Shown piece by piece: positions 44,274-52,638 of a stretch of DNA of 64,000 nt (within the stretch, counting starts at the first letter, position 1; every line of letters begins with the position of its first letter). Made by a program: the position numbers and the translations under genes. The stretch is taken from assembly GCF_008705135.1 (NCBI RefSeq), contig NZ_CP023694.1, positions 1,240,001 to 1,304,000 on the forward strand, given 5' to 3'. Below the pieces are notes generated by a model. That model worked only from the letters and a program-made list of their open reading frames with translations, was not told where the DNA came from and made no database searches. The DNA comes from Streptomyces coeruleorubidus (GTDB lineage: Bacteria > Actinomycetota > Actinomycetes > Streptomycetales > Streptomycetaceae).

Positions 44274-45847
44274 GTCCGGTGCCTGCCTAGGAGGTACGAG
44301 GGGACGGCGGCCAGCAGGATCAGCGCGGCGGCATACGGGGCGGCTGCCGCGAAGGAGCCGGCGCCGGTCTCGGTCCACAGCCGGGTGGCGAGTGTGTCCA
44401 TGCCGGTGGGACGCAGCAGCAGGGTCGCCGGGAGTTCCTTCATGCAGACCACGAAGGTGAGCGCGGCCCCGGCGGCCACACCGGGGGCGGCCAACGGCAC
44501 GGTGACCTCGCGCAGCACCTGCCACGGCCGTCGCCCGAGTGAGCGGGCCACGTCCTCCAGGACGGGCTGCGCCTGGAGCACGGCCGCGCGGGTGGCGGCC
44601 ACCGCCACCGGCAGGAACAGCACGGCGTAGGCACAGACGAGCAGCGGGAGTTGCTGGTACAGCGGGTAGGCGTAGCGCACGGCGAAGAACACCAGGGCGA
44701 GCGCGACCGTGATGCCGGGCAGGGCGTGCCCCGCGTACGCCGCCTGCTCCAGCAGACGGGCGCCGCGGCCCCGGTGCCGGGCGGCGATCACCCCGACCGG
44801 CAGGGCGAGGACCGTGGTGAGGCCGGCGCCCGCGGCCGCGACGGAGAACGTCGCCCAGGCCGTCTCCGCGAGGCCGCCGAGGTCCCGGCCGGCCGAACTG
44901 CCGACGGCCAGCCAGTACCCGAGGGTGCCCAGCGGGAAGGCTACGGCCACGGCAGCCACCGCCCCGCACCACAGCAGGGCGAGCGGACGCCACCGGCCGA
45001 GGGCGACCGGGAGAGCCGGGCGGGCGGTGCCCGTACCGGTCCTGGCGTGCCCGGCGCGTCCGCGCGTGCGGGCCTCGGCGGCCACCAGGACGATGGTCAT
45101 CACGACCAGCACCACGCTGAGGGCGGCGGCCGGGGTCCGGTCGAAGGAGGCGCGGTACGAGGTGTGGATGGCCCGGGTGAAGGTGTCGTACCGCATCAGG
45201 GACACCGCGCCGAAGTCGGAGAGCACGTACAGCGCGACGAGCAGTGCTCCGCCCGCGGCCGCCGGTCGCAGCTGCGGGAGTGTGACCCTGAGGAACGTCC
45301 GCAGCGGTCCGTGCCCGAGGGAGCGCGCCACCTCCTCCTGGGCCGGGTCGATGCCCCGCAGGGCGGCGGCGACCGGCAGATGGACGTACGGGAAGCTGAC
45401 CAGTGTCAGGGCGAGGGCGGCGCCGCCGAATCCGGCGAGGCCCGGCTCGGCCGACAGCCAGGCGAACGCGGCGACGTAACTGGGCACGGCCAGCGGCAGC
45501 GTGGCCAGCACCGACCAGGCGCGGGCCCCGGGCAGTGCGGTGCGCACGGTCAGCCAGGCCAGCGAGATCCCCAGGACGAGGCAGGCGGCCACGACCACGA
45601 CGGTCAGCCCGAGGCTGCGGCCGAGGAGGCCCAGGGTGCGTTCGTCGGAGACGACGTCCCAGGCGAAGGCCGGCCCGCGTTCCAGGGCACGGACGGCGAG
45701 GTAGCCGAGGGGCAGCAGGGCGAAGAGGGCGGCCACGCAGCCGGGGACGAGCAGGACCAGGGGTGGCCTGCGGCCGGCCGTGCGCGCTCGTCGTGGCGTA
45801 CGGGATGGCGTACGCGCCCGTCTGGACGTGGACGGCGAGGTGGGCAC
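44270..45847 (-). CDS. fbpB: Iron(III) ABC transporter permease
   Basis: The product is 525 residues from GTG 45847, with about 12 transmembrane helices in two homologous halves, each with a binding-protein-dependent transport inner membrane (EAA) loop: EEVARSLGHGPLRTFLRVTLP and EDVARSLGRRPWQVLREVTVP (each at the length allowed or just trimmed by one). This duplicated arrangement is the FbpB/SfuB class. It forms the channel with two copies of the ATPase. The N-terminal 28 residues are Arg/Thr/Ser-rich and cytoplasmic. It follows the binding protein gene by about 6 bases. Confidence 0.88.
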
Positions 45848-45853
45848 GGCGGG

Positions 45854-46900
45854 TCAGACCAGTCCGACGTCCTGGAGCATGGCCAGCGTCTCCTGGAGGG
45901 ATTCCAGCTCGCCGAGGTCGATGTCGGGGGACTCGAGCGACTCGAATGCGGGCAGGTCCTCCACGGTGCTGGTGACGCCCGCGGCCAGCGGGTACTCCTT
46001 CGTCCTGTCCGCGAAGTAGGTCTGTGCCTCCTTCGACAGCAGGTAGTCCACGGCCTTCTGGGCGGTCTCGCTCTGTCCGCTGTCCTTGAGGATTCCCGCG
46101 CCGGCGACGTTGATGAGCGCGCCGGGGTCCTCGCCGGGCAGGAAGTGCAGCTTGGAATTGACCTTGCTCTCGCCCTTCTCGGCGACCCGCTCGTACCAGT
46201 AGTAGTGGTTGACCAGGCCGAGGGAGACCTCGCCGGCCTCGACGGCGTCCAGGGTGGCGAGGTTGTGGGCGTACGTCTTGGCGCCGTTCGCCTTGAGCTC
46301 CTCGAGCCACTCGCGGGTGGCGTCGTCGCCCTTCAGGACGCGCATACCGGTGACGAAGGCCTGGAAGGAGGCGTTGGTCGGCGCGAAACCGACCTTGCCC
46401 TTCCACTGCGGCTTGACGACGTCGAAGACACTGTCGGGAACCTCGTCCTCGCCGACCTGGTCCGGGTTGTACGCGATGACGCGGACGCGTCCCGAGAGGC
46501 CGACCCAGTCACCGCCGGAGCCGCGGTAGGCCTCGTCGACCTCGTCGAGGGTGTCCGCAGGCAGCTTCCGCAGCATGCCCTCCTTGGACAGGGCGCCCAG
46601 GGCTCCGGCGTCCTGGGAGAAGAACAGCCCGGCCTTGGTGCGGTCGCCCTCCTCCAGGATCTGGGCGGCGAGCTCCGCGCTGTCGCCGTAGCGAACGTCG
46701 ACCTCGGTGCCGACGGCCTTCTCCAACTTGTCCAGAAGTGGCTTGACGAGCTTCTCGTTGCGGCCGGAGTAGATGACGAGGGAAGAGGCGTCGCCCTCGC
46801 CCCCGCCGTCCTTCTCGCCGGAGCCGCACGCCGCGAGGGCGGGGAGCAGCAAAGTAGCCGTGACCAGCGCGGTCATCCGGCGAACCGAGGGGCGTCGCAT
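45854..46900 (-). CDS. fbpA: Iron(III) ABC transporter substrate-binding lipoprotein
   Basis: The product is 348 residues with a lipoprotein signal ending in LAACG (Cys25). The mature protein begins LVIYSGRNEKLVKPLL, the standard FbpA/FutA opening. The adjacent tyrosines in NHYYWYER (233-234) match the Tyr pair that binds Fe3+ in this family. Other ligand candidates are Tyr44 and Tyr71. It captures ferric iron outside the cell and delivers it to the permease. The operon is headed by an iron box at 47016-47034, so it should be induced under iron limitation through a DmdR/IdeR repressor. Confidence 0.88.
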   Translation of the reverse strand: MRRPSVRRMTALVTATLLLPALAACGSGEKDGGGEGDASSLVIYSGRNEKLVKPLLDKLEKAVGTEVDVRYGDSAELAAQILEEGDRTKAGLFFSQDAGALGALSKEGMLRKLPADTLDEVDEAYRGSGGDWVGLSGRVRVIAYNPDQVGEDEVPDSVFDVVKPQWKGKVGFAPTNASFQAFVTGMRVLKGDDATREWLEELKANGAKTYAHNLATLDAVEAGEVSLGLVNHYYWYERVAEKGESKVNSKLHFLPGEDPGALINVAGAGILKDSGQSETAQKAVDYLLSKEAQTYFADRTKEYPLAAGVTSTVEDLPAFESLESPDIDLGELESLQETLAMLQDVGLV

Positions 46901-47015
46901 GGTGTGTGCCTTCCTGCGGGGTTCGCCTCGGTGCCGCCGCCGGCCACGTCGGTGGCGGCGAGGGCGAAGAGGAACCTGTGATTCTTCTGTGGCTTGATTA
47001 TGACCCTGCTATGAA

Positions 47016-47034
47016 TAAGGTAAGGGTTACCTAA
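47016..47034. promoter_or_regulatory. Iron box (DmdR/IdeR-type operator)
   Basis: The 19-base palindrome TAAGGTAAGGGTTACCTAA has eight-base arms with one mismatch and agrees at 15 of 19 positions with the Streptomyces iron-box consensus as I remember it. It lies 116 bases upstream of the binding-protein gene and 15 bases before the divergent adenylation/acyltransferase gene, so it may control both. Confidence 0.8.
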
Positions 47035-47048
47035 ACGTCAAGGGTTCT

Positions 47049-49745
47049 GTGCTGAAAGCGGACGTTGCCGCGGAAAGGGCGCGCCCCGTGCTCCACCCCT
47101 CCGAGCCCTTCCCGGCTCCGTCTCCCGTGCGTCTGCTGCCCGTGCGGCCTGTTCGGCCTCTGCGACCGAACGGCGTGCCCTTCGCGCGTGAACTCGCGGC
47201 CTACGGCGACCGCGTCGCGCTCATCACGCCGGAGGGAGAGCTGTCGTACGGTGAGCTGGCCGAGCGGGTCGCCGGCACCGCCGAACGCCTCGGGTCCGTC
47301 CGGCGGCTGGTCCTGCTGGCCGGGGCCAACCGCGTCGACGCGCTCGTCACGTATCTGGCCGCCCTGTCCGCCGGACACCCGGTCCTGCTCGTCCCCGGCG
47401 ACAACGAGAGCACGATCCGCTCGCTGACGGAGGCGTACGCGCCCGACGTCGTGGCCTGCCCGGAGGCCGACGGGACCTGGACCCTGACCGAAAGGCACCG
47501 CACCGGCGTCCACGCCCTCCACCCGGACCTCGCGCTGCTGCTGAGCACCTCGGGCTCCACCGGCTCGCCCAAGCTGGTGCGGCTCTCCCACGAGAACCTT
47601 CAGGCCAACGCCGAATCCATCGCCACGTACCTCGGCATCGACGACACCGACCGGGCGGCCACCACGCTGCCCATGCACTACTGCTACGGCCTGTCCGTCA
47701 TCCACAGCCATCTGCTGCGCGGAGCCGGGCTGATCCTCACCGAGCGGTCGGTGTCCGAGGCGGCCTTCTGGGACGAGTTCCGCGCCGGACGCGGCACCTC
47801 GCTGGCCGGCGTGCCGTACACCTTCGACCTGCTCGACCGGATCGGCTTCGCGCACATGGAGCTGCCGCGGCTGCGCCGCGTCACCCAGGCGGGGGGCCGG
47901 CTCGCTCCCGAACGCGTCGCCCATTACGCCGAGTCGGGTCGCCGTTCGGGCTGGCAGCTGTTCGTGATGTACGGCCAGACCGAGGCCACGGCCCGCATGG
48001 CCTACCTCCCGCCGCAGCTCGCCGCGGAGCGCCCCGAGGCCGTCGGCGTACCGATACCCGGCGGCTCGTTCCGGCTGCTGCCGACGGACGGCCACGGTCC
48101 GGACGTCGGTGAACTGCTCTACTCCGGACCGAACGTGATGCTCGGATACGCCGAGAGCCCGGCCGACCTCGCCCTCGGCCGCACAGTGGAAGAACTGCGC
48201 ACCGGGGACCTGGCCCGGCGTGCGCCCGACGGGCTGTACGAGATCGTGGGCCGCCGCAGCCGCTTCGCGAAGATCCTGGGGCTGCGGATCGACCCGCAGC
48301 GCGTCGAGTCGCTGCTGGAGGAGCACGGGATCACCGCGTACTGCGCTGGGGACGGGGAGGCGCTCGCGGTGGCCGCACTCGGGCGGGCCGGGGAACAGGC
48401 GCGGATCCGGCGGCTGGTCGCGGAGGAGTGCGGGCTCCCCTCCCGCGCCGTACGGGTCCGGGTCCTCGACCGACTCCCCCGCCTGGCCACGGGCAAGCCC
48501 GACTACGAGGCGGTACGGCGGTTGACGCGGCCCGCCCAGGAGGCACCACCCGGCACCGGCCAGGATCTCCTCGATCTCTACACGGAGATCCTCGACCACA
48601 CCGACGTCACCGAGGACAGCAGCTTCGCCGGCCTGGGCGGTGACTCACTGTGCTACGTCGAGATGTCGCTGCGCCTGGAAGAAGCCCTGGGCCGCCTGCC
48701 CACCGACTGGCACAGGGCAACGATCCGCGAGCTGCGGGCCATGGCGGCACCGGCGCCGGAGCGAACGGAAGGACAGGACGAGCGGCCTGAGCCGAAGCGG
48801 GCCCGCCCGGCGCCGGGACTGCGCGGGGCACTGCGCTCCTGGACCACCCCGCATTCCTGGCGGACCCGCCGCACTCTGGAGACCGGCATCGCCCTGCGCG
48901 CCGTCGGGATCGTCCTCATCGTCGGCTCGCACGTCCAGGTCTTCGAGATCAAGGGCTTCGCCCACATCCTCATCTGCGTCGCCGGGTACAACTTCGCCCG
49001 CTTCCAGCTGACCGGCGCCGAACGCCGCGAACGGCTGCGGCACATGGGGCGCAGTATCGCCCGCATCGCGATACCGAGCATGGTGTGGATCACCGGCGCG
49101 GTACTCCTGACGGACTTCTACGACCCGGCCAACGCGGTGCTGCTCAACAGCCTGCTCGACCAGGGGAACGACCGGTTCGACTGGGCCTACTGGTTCGTGG
49201 AGGCCCTGGTCTACTTCCTCGTCGTCCTCGCCGCCCTCCTGGCCGTGCCGCTGCTGGACCGGCTGGAGCGGCGGTACGCGTTCGGCGTGCCGCTGGCCCT
49301 CACGGCCGTCGGCCTGGTCGGCCGCTACGACCTGCTGGGCCTGGCGTCCGCCCGTCCCCAGCTGAGCCCCACGGTGGTCTTCTGGCTGTTCACCCTGGGG
49401 TGGGCGGCGGCGCGAGCCGCAACCGTACGCCGACGCGTGCTGCTGACGGGGTTGCTGCTGCTCACCCTGCCCGGCCTGTTCCAGGACCAGCCCCTGCGCA
49501 CGACCCTCGTGATCGCCGGCCTGGCGCTGCTGATCTGGGTGCCGACCCTGCCCAGCCTCAGGCCGCTCAACGCACTCGCCGGCGTCCTGGCGAGCGCTTC
49601 CCTCTACATCTACCTGACGCACTACCAGGTCTACCCCTATCTCCAGGAGGACTTCCCGCTCACCGCCCTGTTCGCCTCCCTCGCCGTCGGCATCGGCTAC
49701 GCGGCGGTCGTGACCCGGGTGACGCGGACGGTCCGGTCGCTGTAA
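47049..49745 (+). CDS. Adenylation domain - carrier domain - membrane acyltransferase fusion
   Basis: This is an 898-residue three-part protein. Residues about 40-490 are an AMP-forming adenylation domain with the P-loop LLLSTSGSTGSPKLVRLS, YGQTEATARM (308-317), GDLARRAPDGLYEIVGR and catalytic Lys483 (ATGKPD). Residues about 505-570 are a carrier domain with phosphopantetheine Ser533 in LGGDSLCYV. Residues about 610-898 are a ten-helix acyltransferase-3 membrane domain, with His628 in helix 1. It would activate an acid, load it on its carrier arm and transfer it at the membrane to an unknown acceptor. I use GTG 47049; GTG 47175 is possible. The start is only 15 bases from the iron box. Confidence 0.85.
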   Translation: MLKADVAAERARPVLHPSEPFPAPSPVRLLPVRPVRPLRPNGVPFARELAAYGDRVALITPEGELSYGELAERVAGTAERLGSVRRLVLLAGANRVDALVTYLAALSAGHPVLLVPGDNESTIRSLTEAYAPDVVACPEADGTWTLTERHRTGVHALHPDLALLLSTSGSTGSPKLVRLSHENLQANAESIATYLGIDDTDRAATTLPMHYCYGLSVIHSHLLRGAGLILTERSVSEAAFWDEFRAGRGTSLAGVPYTFDLLDRIGFAHMELPRLRRVTQAGGRLAPERVAHYAESGRRSGWQLFVMYGQTEATARMAYLPPQLAAERPEAVGVPIPGGSFRLLPTDGHGPDVGELLYSGPNVMLGYAESPADLALGRTVEELRTGDLARRAPDGLYEIVGRRSRFAKILGLRIDPQRVESLLEEHGITAYCAGDGEALAVAALGRAGEQARIRRLVAEECGLPSRAVRVRVLDRLPRLATGKPDYEAVRRLTRPAQEAPPGTGQDLLDLYTEILDHTDVTEDSSFAGLGGDSLCYVEMSLRLEEALGRLPTDWHRATIRELRAMAAPAPERTEGQDERPEPKRARPAPGLRGALRSWTTPHSWRTRRTLETGIALRAVGIVLIVGSHVQVFEIKGFAHILICVAGYNFARFQLTGAERRERLRHMGRSIARIAIPSMVWITGAVLLTDFYDPANAVLLNSLLDQGNDRFDWAYWFVEALVYFLVVLAALLAVPLLDRLERRYAFGVPLALTAVGLVGRYDLLGLASARPQLSPTVVFWLFTLGWAAARAATVRRRVLLTGLLLLTLPGLFQDQPLRTTLVIAGLALLIWVPTLPSLRPLNALAGVLASASLYIYLTHYQVYPYLQEDFPLTALFASLAVGIGYAAVVTRVTRTVRSL

Positions 49746-49754
49746 CGGCAGACC

Positions 49755-50390
49755 TCAGACCAGGTCGGGCAGGGGGCGACGGGCGATGTCGCGGGCGTCG
49801 TCCGGAGGGACCCCCAGCATGCGCAGGATCATCTCCGCCAGGCCGGCGGCCGTCTCGTCGGCGTCGAGCTCGGGGCGGGCGAACCTCAGCTCCACCAGGG
49901 ACAGCAGGGACCCGCCCAGCGCGGACAGGGCGACGGTCGGGTCGACGGCGACGAACCGGCCCTCGGCGACGCCTCGTTCCAGGTCACGCAGGGCTCGGGG
50001 GGCCAGCCCCCGGTCGGAGTGGATGTGGCCGAGTCCGCGGTGGCGCAGTACCCGCATGAGCTCCGGGTGGGAGTCGACCATCCGCGCGCTGAGCCTCAAG
50101 CCCGCCGCGACGAGCTCGGCCGGGTCCTCGGTCTCCCGCAGGTGCTCGTCGACGGCCTGACCGAACTCCTCCAGCGCGTCCACCACCGCCGCGTCGAAGA
50201 GCTCCGCCTTCGACGCGAAGTGGTTGTAGAAGGAGCCGAAACCCACGTCCGCGCGCTCCGCGATCGCCTGGATGCTGGCGCCGGTGTCCCCGGTGTCGGC
50301 CAGGATCTGCCGGGCCGCACGAACGAGCGACTGGCGGGTCTCGGCACGGCGCCGTTCGAAGCGGTTGCTGGGCGGAGCTGAGGTCGGCAT
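49755..50390 (-). CDS. TetR-family transcriptional regulator
   Basis: The product is 211 residues. The N-terminal helix-turn-helix (about 15-60) includes ASIQAIAERADVGFGSFYNHFASKAEL (family pattern, quoted in part), and the rest is a helical ligand-binding domain. It is divergent from the catabolic operon starting at 50525, with 134 bases between them holding two palindromes. It is probably a repressor of that operon and of itself, released by an aromatic or other pathway intermediate. Confidence 0.88.
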   Translation of the reverse strand: MPTSAPPSNRFERRRAETRQSLVRAARQILADTGDTGASIQAIAERADVGFGSFYNHFASKAELFDAAVVDALEEFGQAVDEHLRETEDPAELVAAGLRLSARMVDSHPELMRVLRHRGLGHIHSDRGLAPRALRDLERGVAEGRFVAVDPTVALSALGGSLLSLVELRFARPELDADETAAGLAEMILRMLGVPPDDARDIARRPLPDLV

Positions 50391-50429
50391 GCGGTGAGTC
50401 TAGCAACGGCGACGATGAGGATCGCATTT

Positions 50430-50445
50430 CTGATGGATTCATCAG
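50430..50445. promoter_or_regulatory. Palindromic operator 1
   Basis: CTGATG-GATT-CATCAG is a perfect inverted repeat with 6-base arms and a 4-base centre, located 40 bases upstream of the TetR start. It shares the half-site TGATG with operator 2, so both are probably bound by the same TetR protein. Confidence 0.65.
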
Positions 50446-50463
50446 GTGGCTCAGACGAAACCC

Positions 50464-50500
50464 TTGACGATGGTTTCCTCAGACATGATGATTTCATCAT
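50464..50500 (+). promoter_or_regulatory. Promoter and palindromic operator 2 of the catabolic operon
   Basis: TTGACG at 50464-50469 is a good -35 element, with the -10 region about 17 bases later at 50487-50492. A second perfect palindrome, ATGATG-ATTT-CATCAT (50485-50500), covers that -10 region, so a bound repressor would block the polymerase. The first gene of the operon starts 25 bases downstream. Confidence 0.6.
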
Positions 50501-50524
50501 TATGGCAATGCGCTGGGAGGCACC

Positions 50525-51670
50525 GTGTCCAAAACACGCGTCGGCGGGACCGACGTCAGAACAGCCCACCAGGATCTCCACAGCGAACAGGGCGCCCTGC
50601 GCGGCGAACACCCCGGGCGCTCCCGCAATCCGCTGATCAAGGTGGCCGACCTGGCCTGGCTGGAGTTCGAAAAGCCCGACCTCGACCGCGCGGAGGTCTT
50701 CGCGCGTGACTTCGGTTTCGGGATCGCCGCCCGCAGTGAGCGCGCGCTGTGGCTGCGGGGCACGTTCGCCGGCTCGCCTTGCACGGTGATCCGGCGCGGC
50801 CCCGCGTCCCGTTTCATCGGCCCGGTGTTCCGCGCGGCGGAGCGGGCCGACCTGGACCGGCTGGCCCGCGCGACCGGCTCCGACGTGCGGGACGTCGACG
50901 CGCCCGGCGGCGGCAAGGTGGTCGACCTGCTCGACCCGTCCGGCTTCCCCGTACGGGTCGTACACCGTGCCGAGGAGCTGCGCGCGCTGCCCGAACAGCG
51001 GCCGCTCCTGCTCAACTTCGGGACGCATCACCGTCGTACGAACGTCACCCAGCGCCCGCCGCGCGAGCCGTCACGGATCCAGCGGCTGGGTCACGTGGTG
51101 CTTCAGACGCAGGTGTTCGCCCGTGCCCTGGACTGGTACCTGGACACCCTCGGCATGATCGTCAGCGATTTCCACTTCCTGGACGGTCAGCGCGAGCGCG
51201 GCCCGGTCATGGCGTTCATCCGCTGCGACCAGGGAGGCGTCGCGGTGGACCACCACACGCTGGCGATGCATCTCGGGCCGGGGACGGGCTATGTCCACTC
51301 CGCCTACCAGGTCACCGACCTGGACGCGATCGCGGCGGGCGGGGAGTACCTCGCCGAGCGTGGCTATCAGCGCAGCTGGGGCATCGGCCGGCACATCCAG
51401 GGCAGCCAGCTCTTCGACTACTGGCGGGACCCGGACCGCTTCATGCTGGAGCACTTCGCCGACGGCGATCTCTTCTCCTGCGACGTCGAACCCGGCTGGT
51501 CGCCCATGTCCGCGAGCGGCCTCGCGCAATGGGGGCCACCGGCCACCCGCGACTTCCTCGGCGCGCATCCGTCTCCCGCCAAGGTCCGCGAGGTGCTGCA
51601 TGCCCTGCGCGGCGACAACGAACTCGACCCGGCCCGGCTCCTGGGCCTGCTGAAAGCGATGAACTCATGA
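50525..51670 (+). CDS. VOC-superfamily extradiol-type ring-cleavage dioxygenase
   Basis: The product is 381 residues from GTG 50525, preceded by GGGAGG. It has two vicinal-oxygen-chelate modules. The second carries the probable iron ligands His190 (RLGHVVLQT), His243 or His244 (VDHHTLAM) and Glu309 (FMLEHFADGD), as in type I extradiol dioxygenases. Such enzymes open catechol rings next to the two hydroxyls using Fe(II) and O2. An N-terminal extension of about 40 residues is longer than usual. It is the first gene of the operon and overlaps the next by ATGA. Confidence 0.8.
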   Translation: MSKTRVGGTDVRTAHQDLHSEQGALRGEHPGRSRNPLIKVADLAWLEFEKPDLDRAEVFARDFGFGIAARSERALWLRGTFAGSPCTVIRRGPASRFIGPVFRAAERADLDRLARATGSDVRDVDAPGGGKVVDLLDPSGFPVRVVHRAEELRALPEQRPLLLNFGTHHRRTNVTQRPPREPSRIQRLGHVVLQTQVFARALDWYLDTLGMIVSDFHFLDGQRERGPVMAFIRCDQGGVAVDHHTLAMHLGPGTGYVHSAYQVTDLDAIAAGGEYLAERGYQRSWGIGRHIQGSQLFDYWRDPDRFMLEHFADGDLFSCDVEPGWSPMSASGLAQWGPPATRDFLGAHPSPAKVREVLHALRGDNELDPARLLGLLKAMNS

Positions 51671-52605
51671 GCACCAACGTCCTGCGCACCGCCGACGGGT
51701 GGTGGGTGGTGCGCGACACGCGCGCCGTCCGTATCGACACCGAGGCTGTCACCACCGCCGGCCTTCTCACCGACCGCGACGCCGTCCGGGAGGCCGCCGC
51801 GAGCGGCGCGACGGGCACCCCGGTGGCCGACCTGGTGGCGCTCTCCCCGGTCACCACCCCCTGCCGCGTGGTGGCCCAGATGGTCAACTACCGCAGCCAC
51901 GCCCGTGATTCGGGGTTCACCGGCGAGATTCCGCCCACCTTCTTCCGCAAGGCGTCCGGCTCGGTCAGCGGCCCGCACGCCGCCGTCGTCCGGCCTTCCC
52001 ATGTGAGGTTCCTGGACTACGAGATCGAGCTCGGCCTGGTCATGGGCAGCCCCCTCCCGGTCGGCACCGTCGTCGAGGAGCGGGACCTGCCGTCGTACGT
52101 CGCCGGACTCGTGATCACCAACGACGTCAGCGCTCGGGACGTCCAGCTGACCAAGACCCAGTTCTACGAGAGCAAGTCGTACCCCGGCTTCACGCCGACG
52201 GGGCCGTACTTGGCGCTGCTGGAGCCGGAGGACTTCGCCCATCTCCCGGATCTGCGGCTGAAGCTGTCGGTCAACGGCGATCCGCGTCAGGACCGCACCC
52301 TCGCCGACATGATCGTCCGCCCGGCGCAGGCGCTCACACTGCTCGCCCGCTTCCAGGTCCTCGATCCCGGCGACCTGCTGCTGACCGGCACTCCCGGCGG
52401 CACCGCACTGAAGGCCCCGCCCAAGGCCGTCGAGAAGATCGGCTCGCTGCTGCCGCCCGCCGCGAAATGGAAGGCGTTCTTCAAGAGCCAGGCCCGCAAC
52501 CCGCACTACCTGCACGCCGGCGACCTCATGACCGCCACCATCGCCACACCGGACGGACGCATCGATCTCGGTGAGCAGCGCACCCCCGTGACCGACGCGA
52601 CCTGA
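51667..52605 (+). CDS. Fumarylacetoacetate hydrolase family protein
   Basis: The product is 312 residues. An N-terminal small domain precedes the FAH fold with FLDYEIELGLVMG (metal-binding acidic residues), VITNDVSARDVQ, GFTPTGPYL and the late LLLTGTPGGTA, all standard. Members cleave or decarboxylate acyl-pyruvates and fumarylacetoacetate, or isomerise muconate-type products. It is co-translated with the dioxygenase. Because acetoacetyl-CoA synthetase closes the operon, hydrolysis releasing acetoacetate is a good guess. Confidence 0.85.
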   Translation: MSTNVLRTADGWWVVRDTRAVRIDTEAVTTAGLLTDRDAVREAAASGATGTPVADLVALSPVTTPCRVVAQMVNYRSHARDSGFTGEIPPTFFRKASGSVSGPHAAVVRPSHVRFLDYEIELGLVMGSPLPVGTVVEERDLPSYVAGLVITNDVSARDVQLTKTQFYESKSYPGFTPTGPYLALLEPEDFAHLPDLRLKLSVNGDPRQDRTLADMIVRPAQALTLLARFQVLDPGDLLLTGTPGGTALKAPPKAVEKIGSLLPPAAKWKAFFKSQARNPHYLHAGDLMTATIATPDGRIDLGEQRTPVTDAT

Positions 52606-52638
52606 CCGACGCGAACCGATACCCGAAGCGAGCCGCAC

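Noticed and set aside
44651..46981. 776-codon plus-strand frame opposite the iron transporter operon
   Set aside because: Low-complexity Gly/Glu/Gln/Arg composition, no motifs; the minus strand has three clear ABC genes.
47049..49745. Reading the fusion as part of a siderophore NRPS
   Set aside because: There is no condensation or thioesterase domain and no other NRPS gene; the C-terminal part is a membrane acyltransferase.
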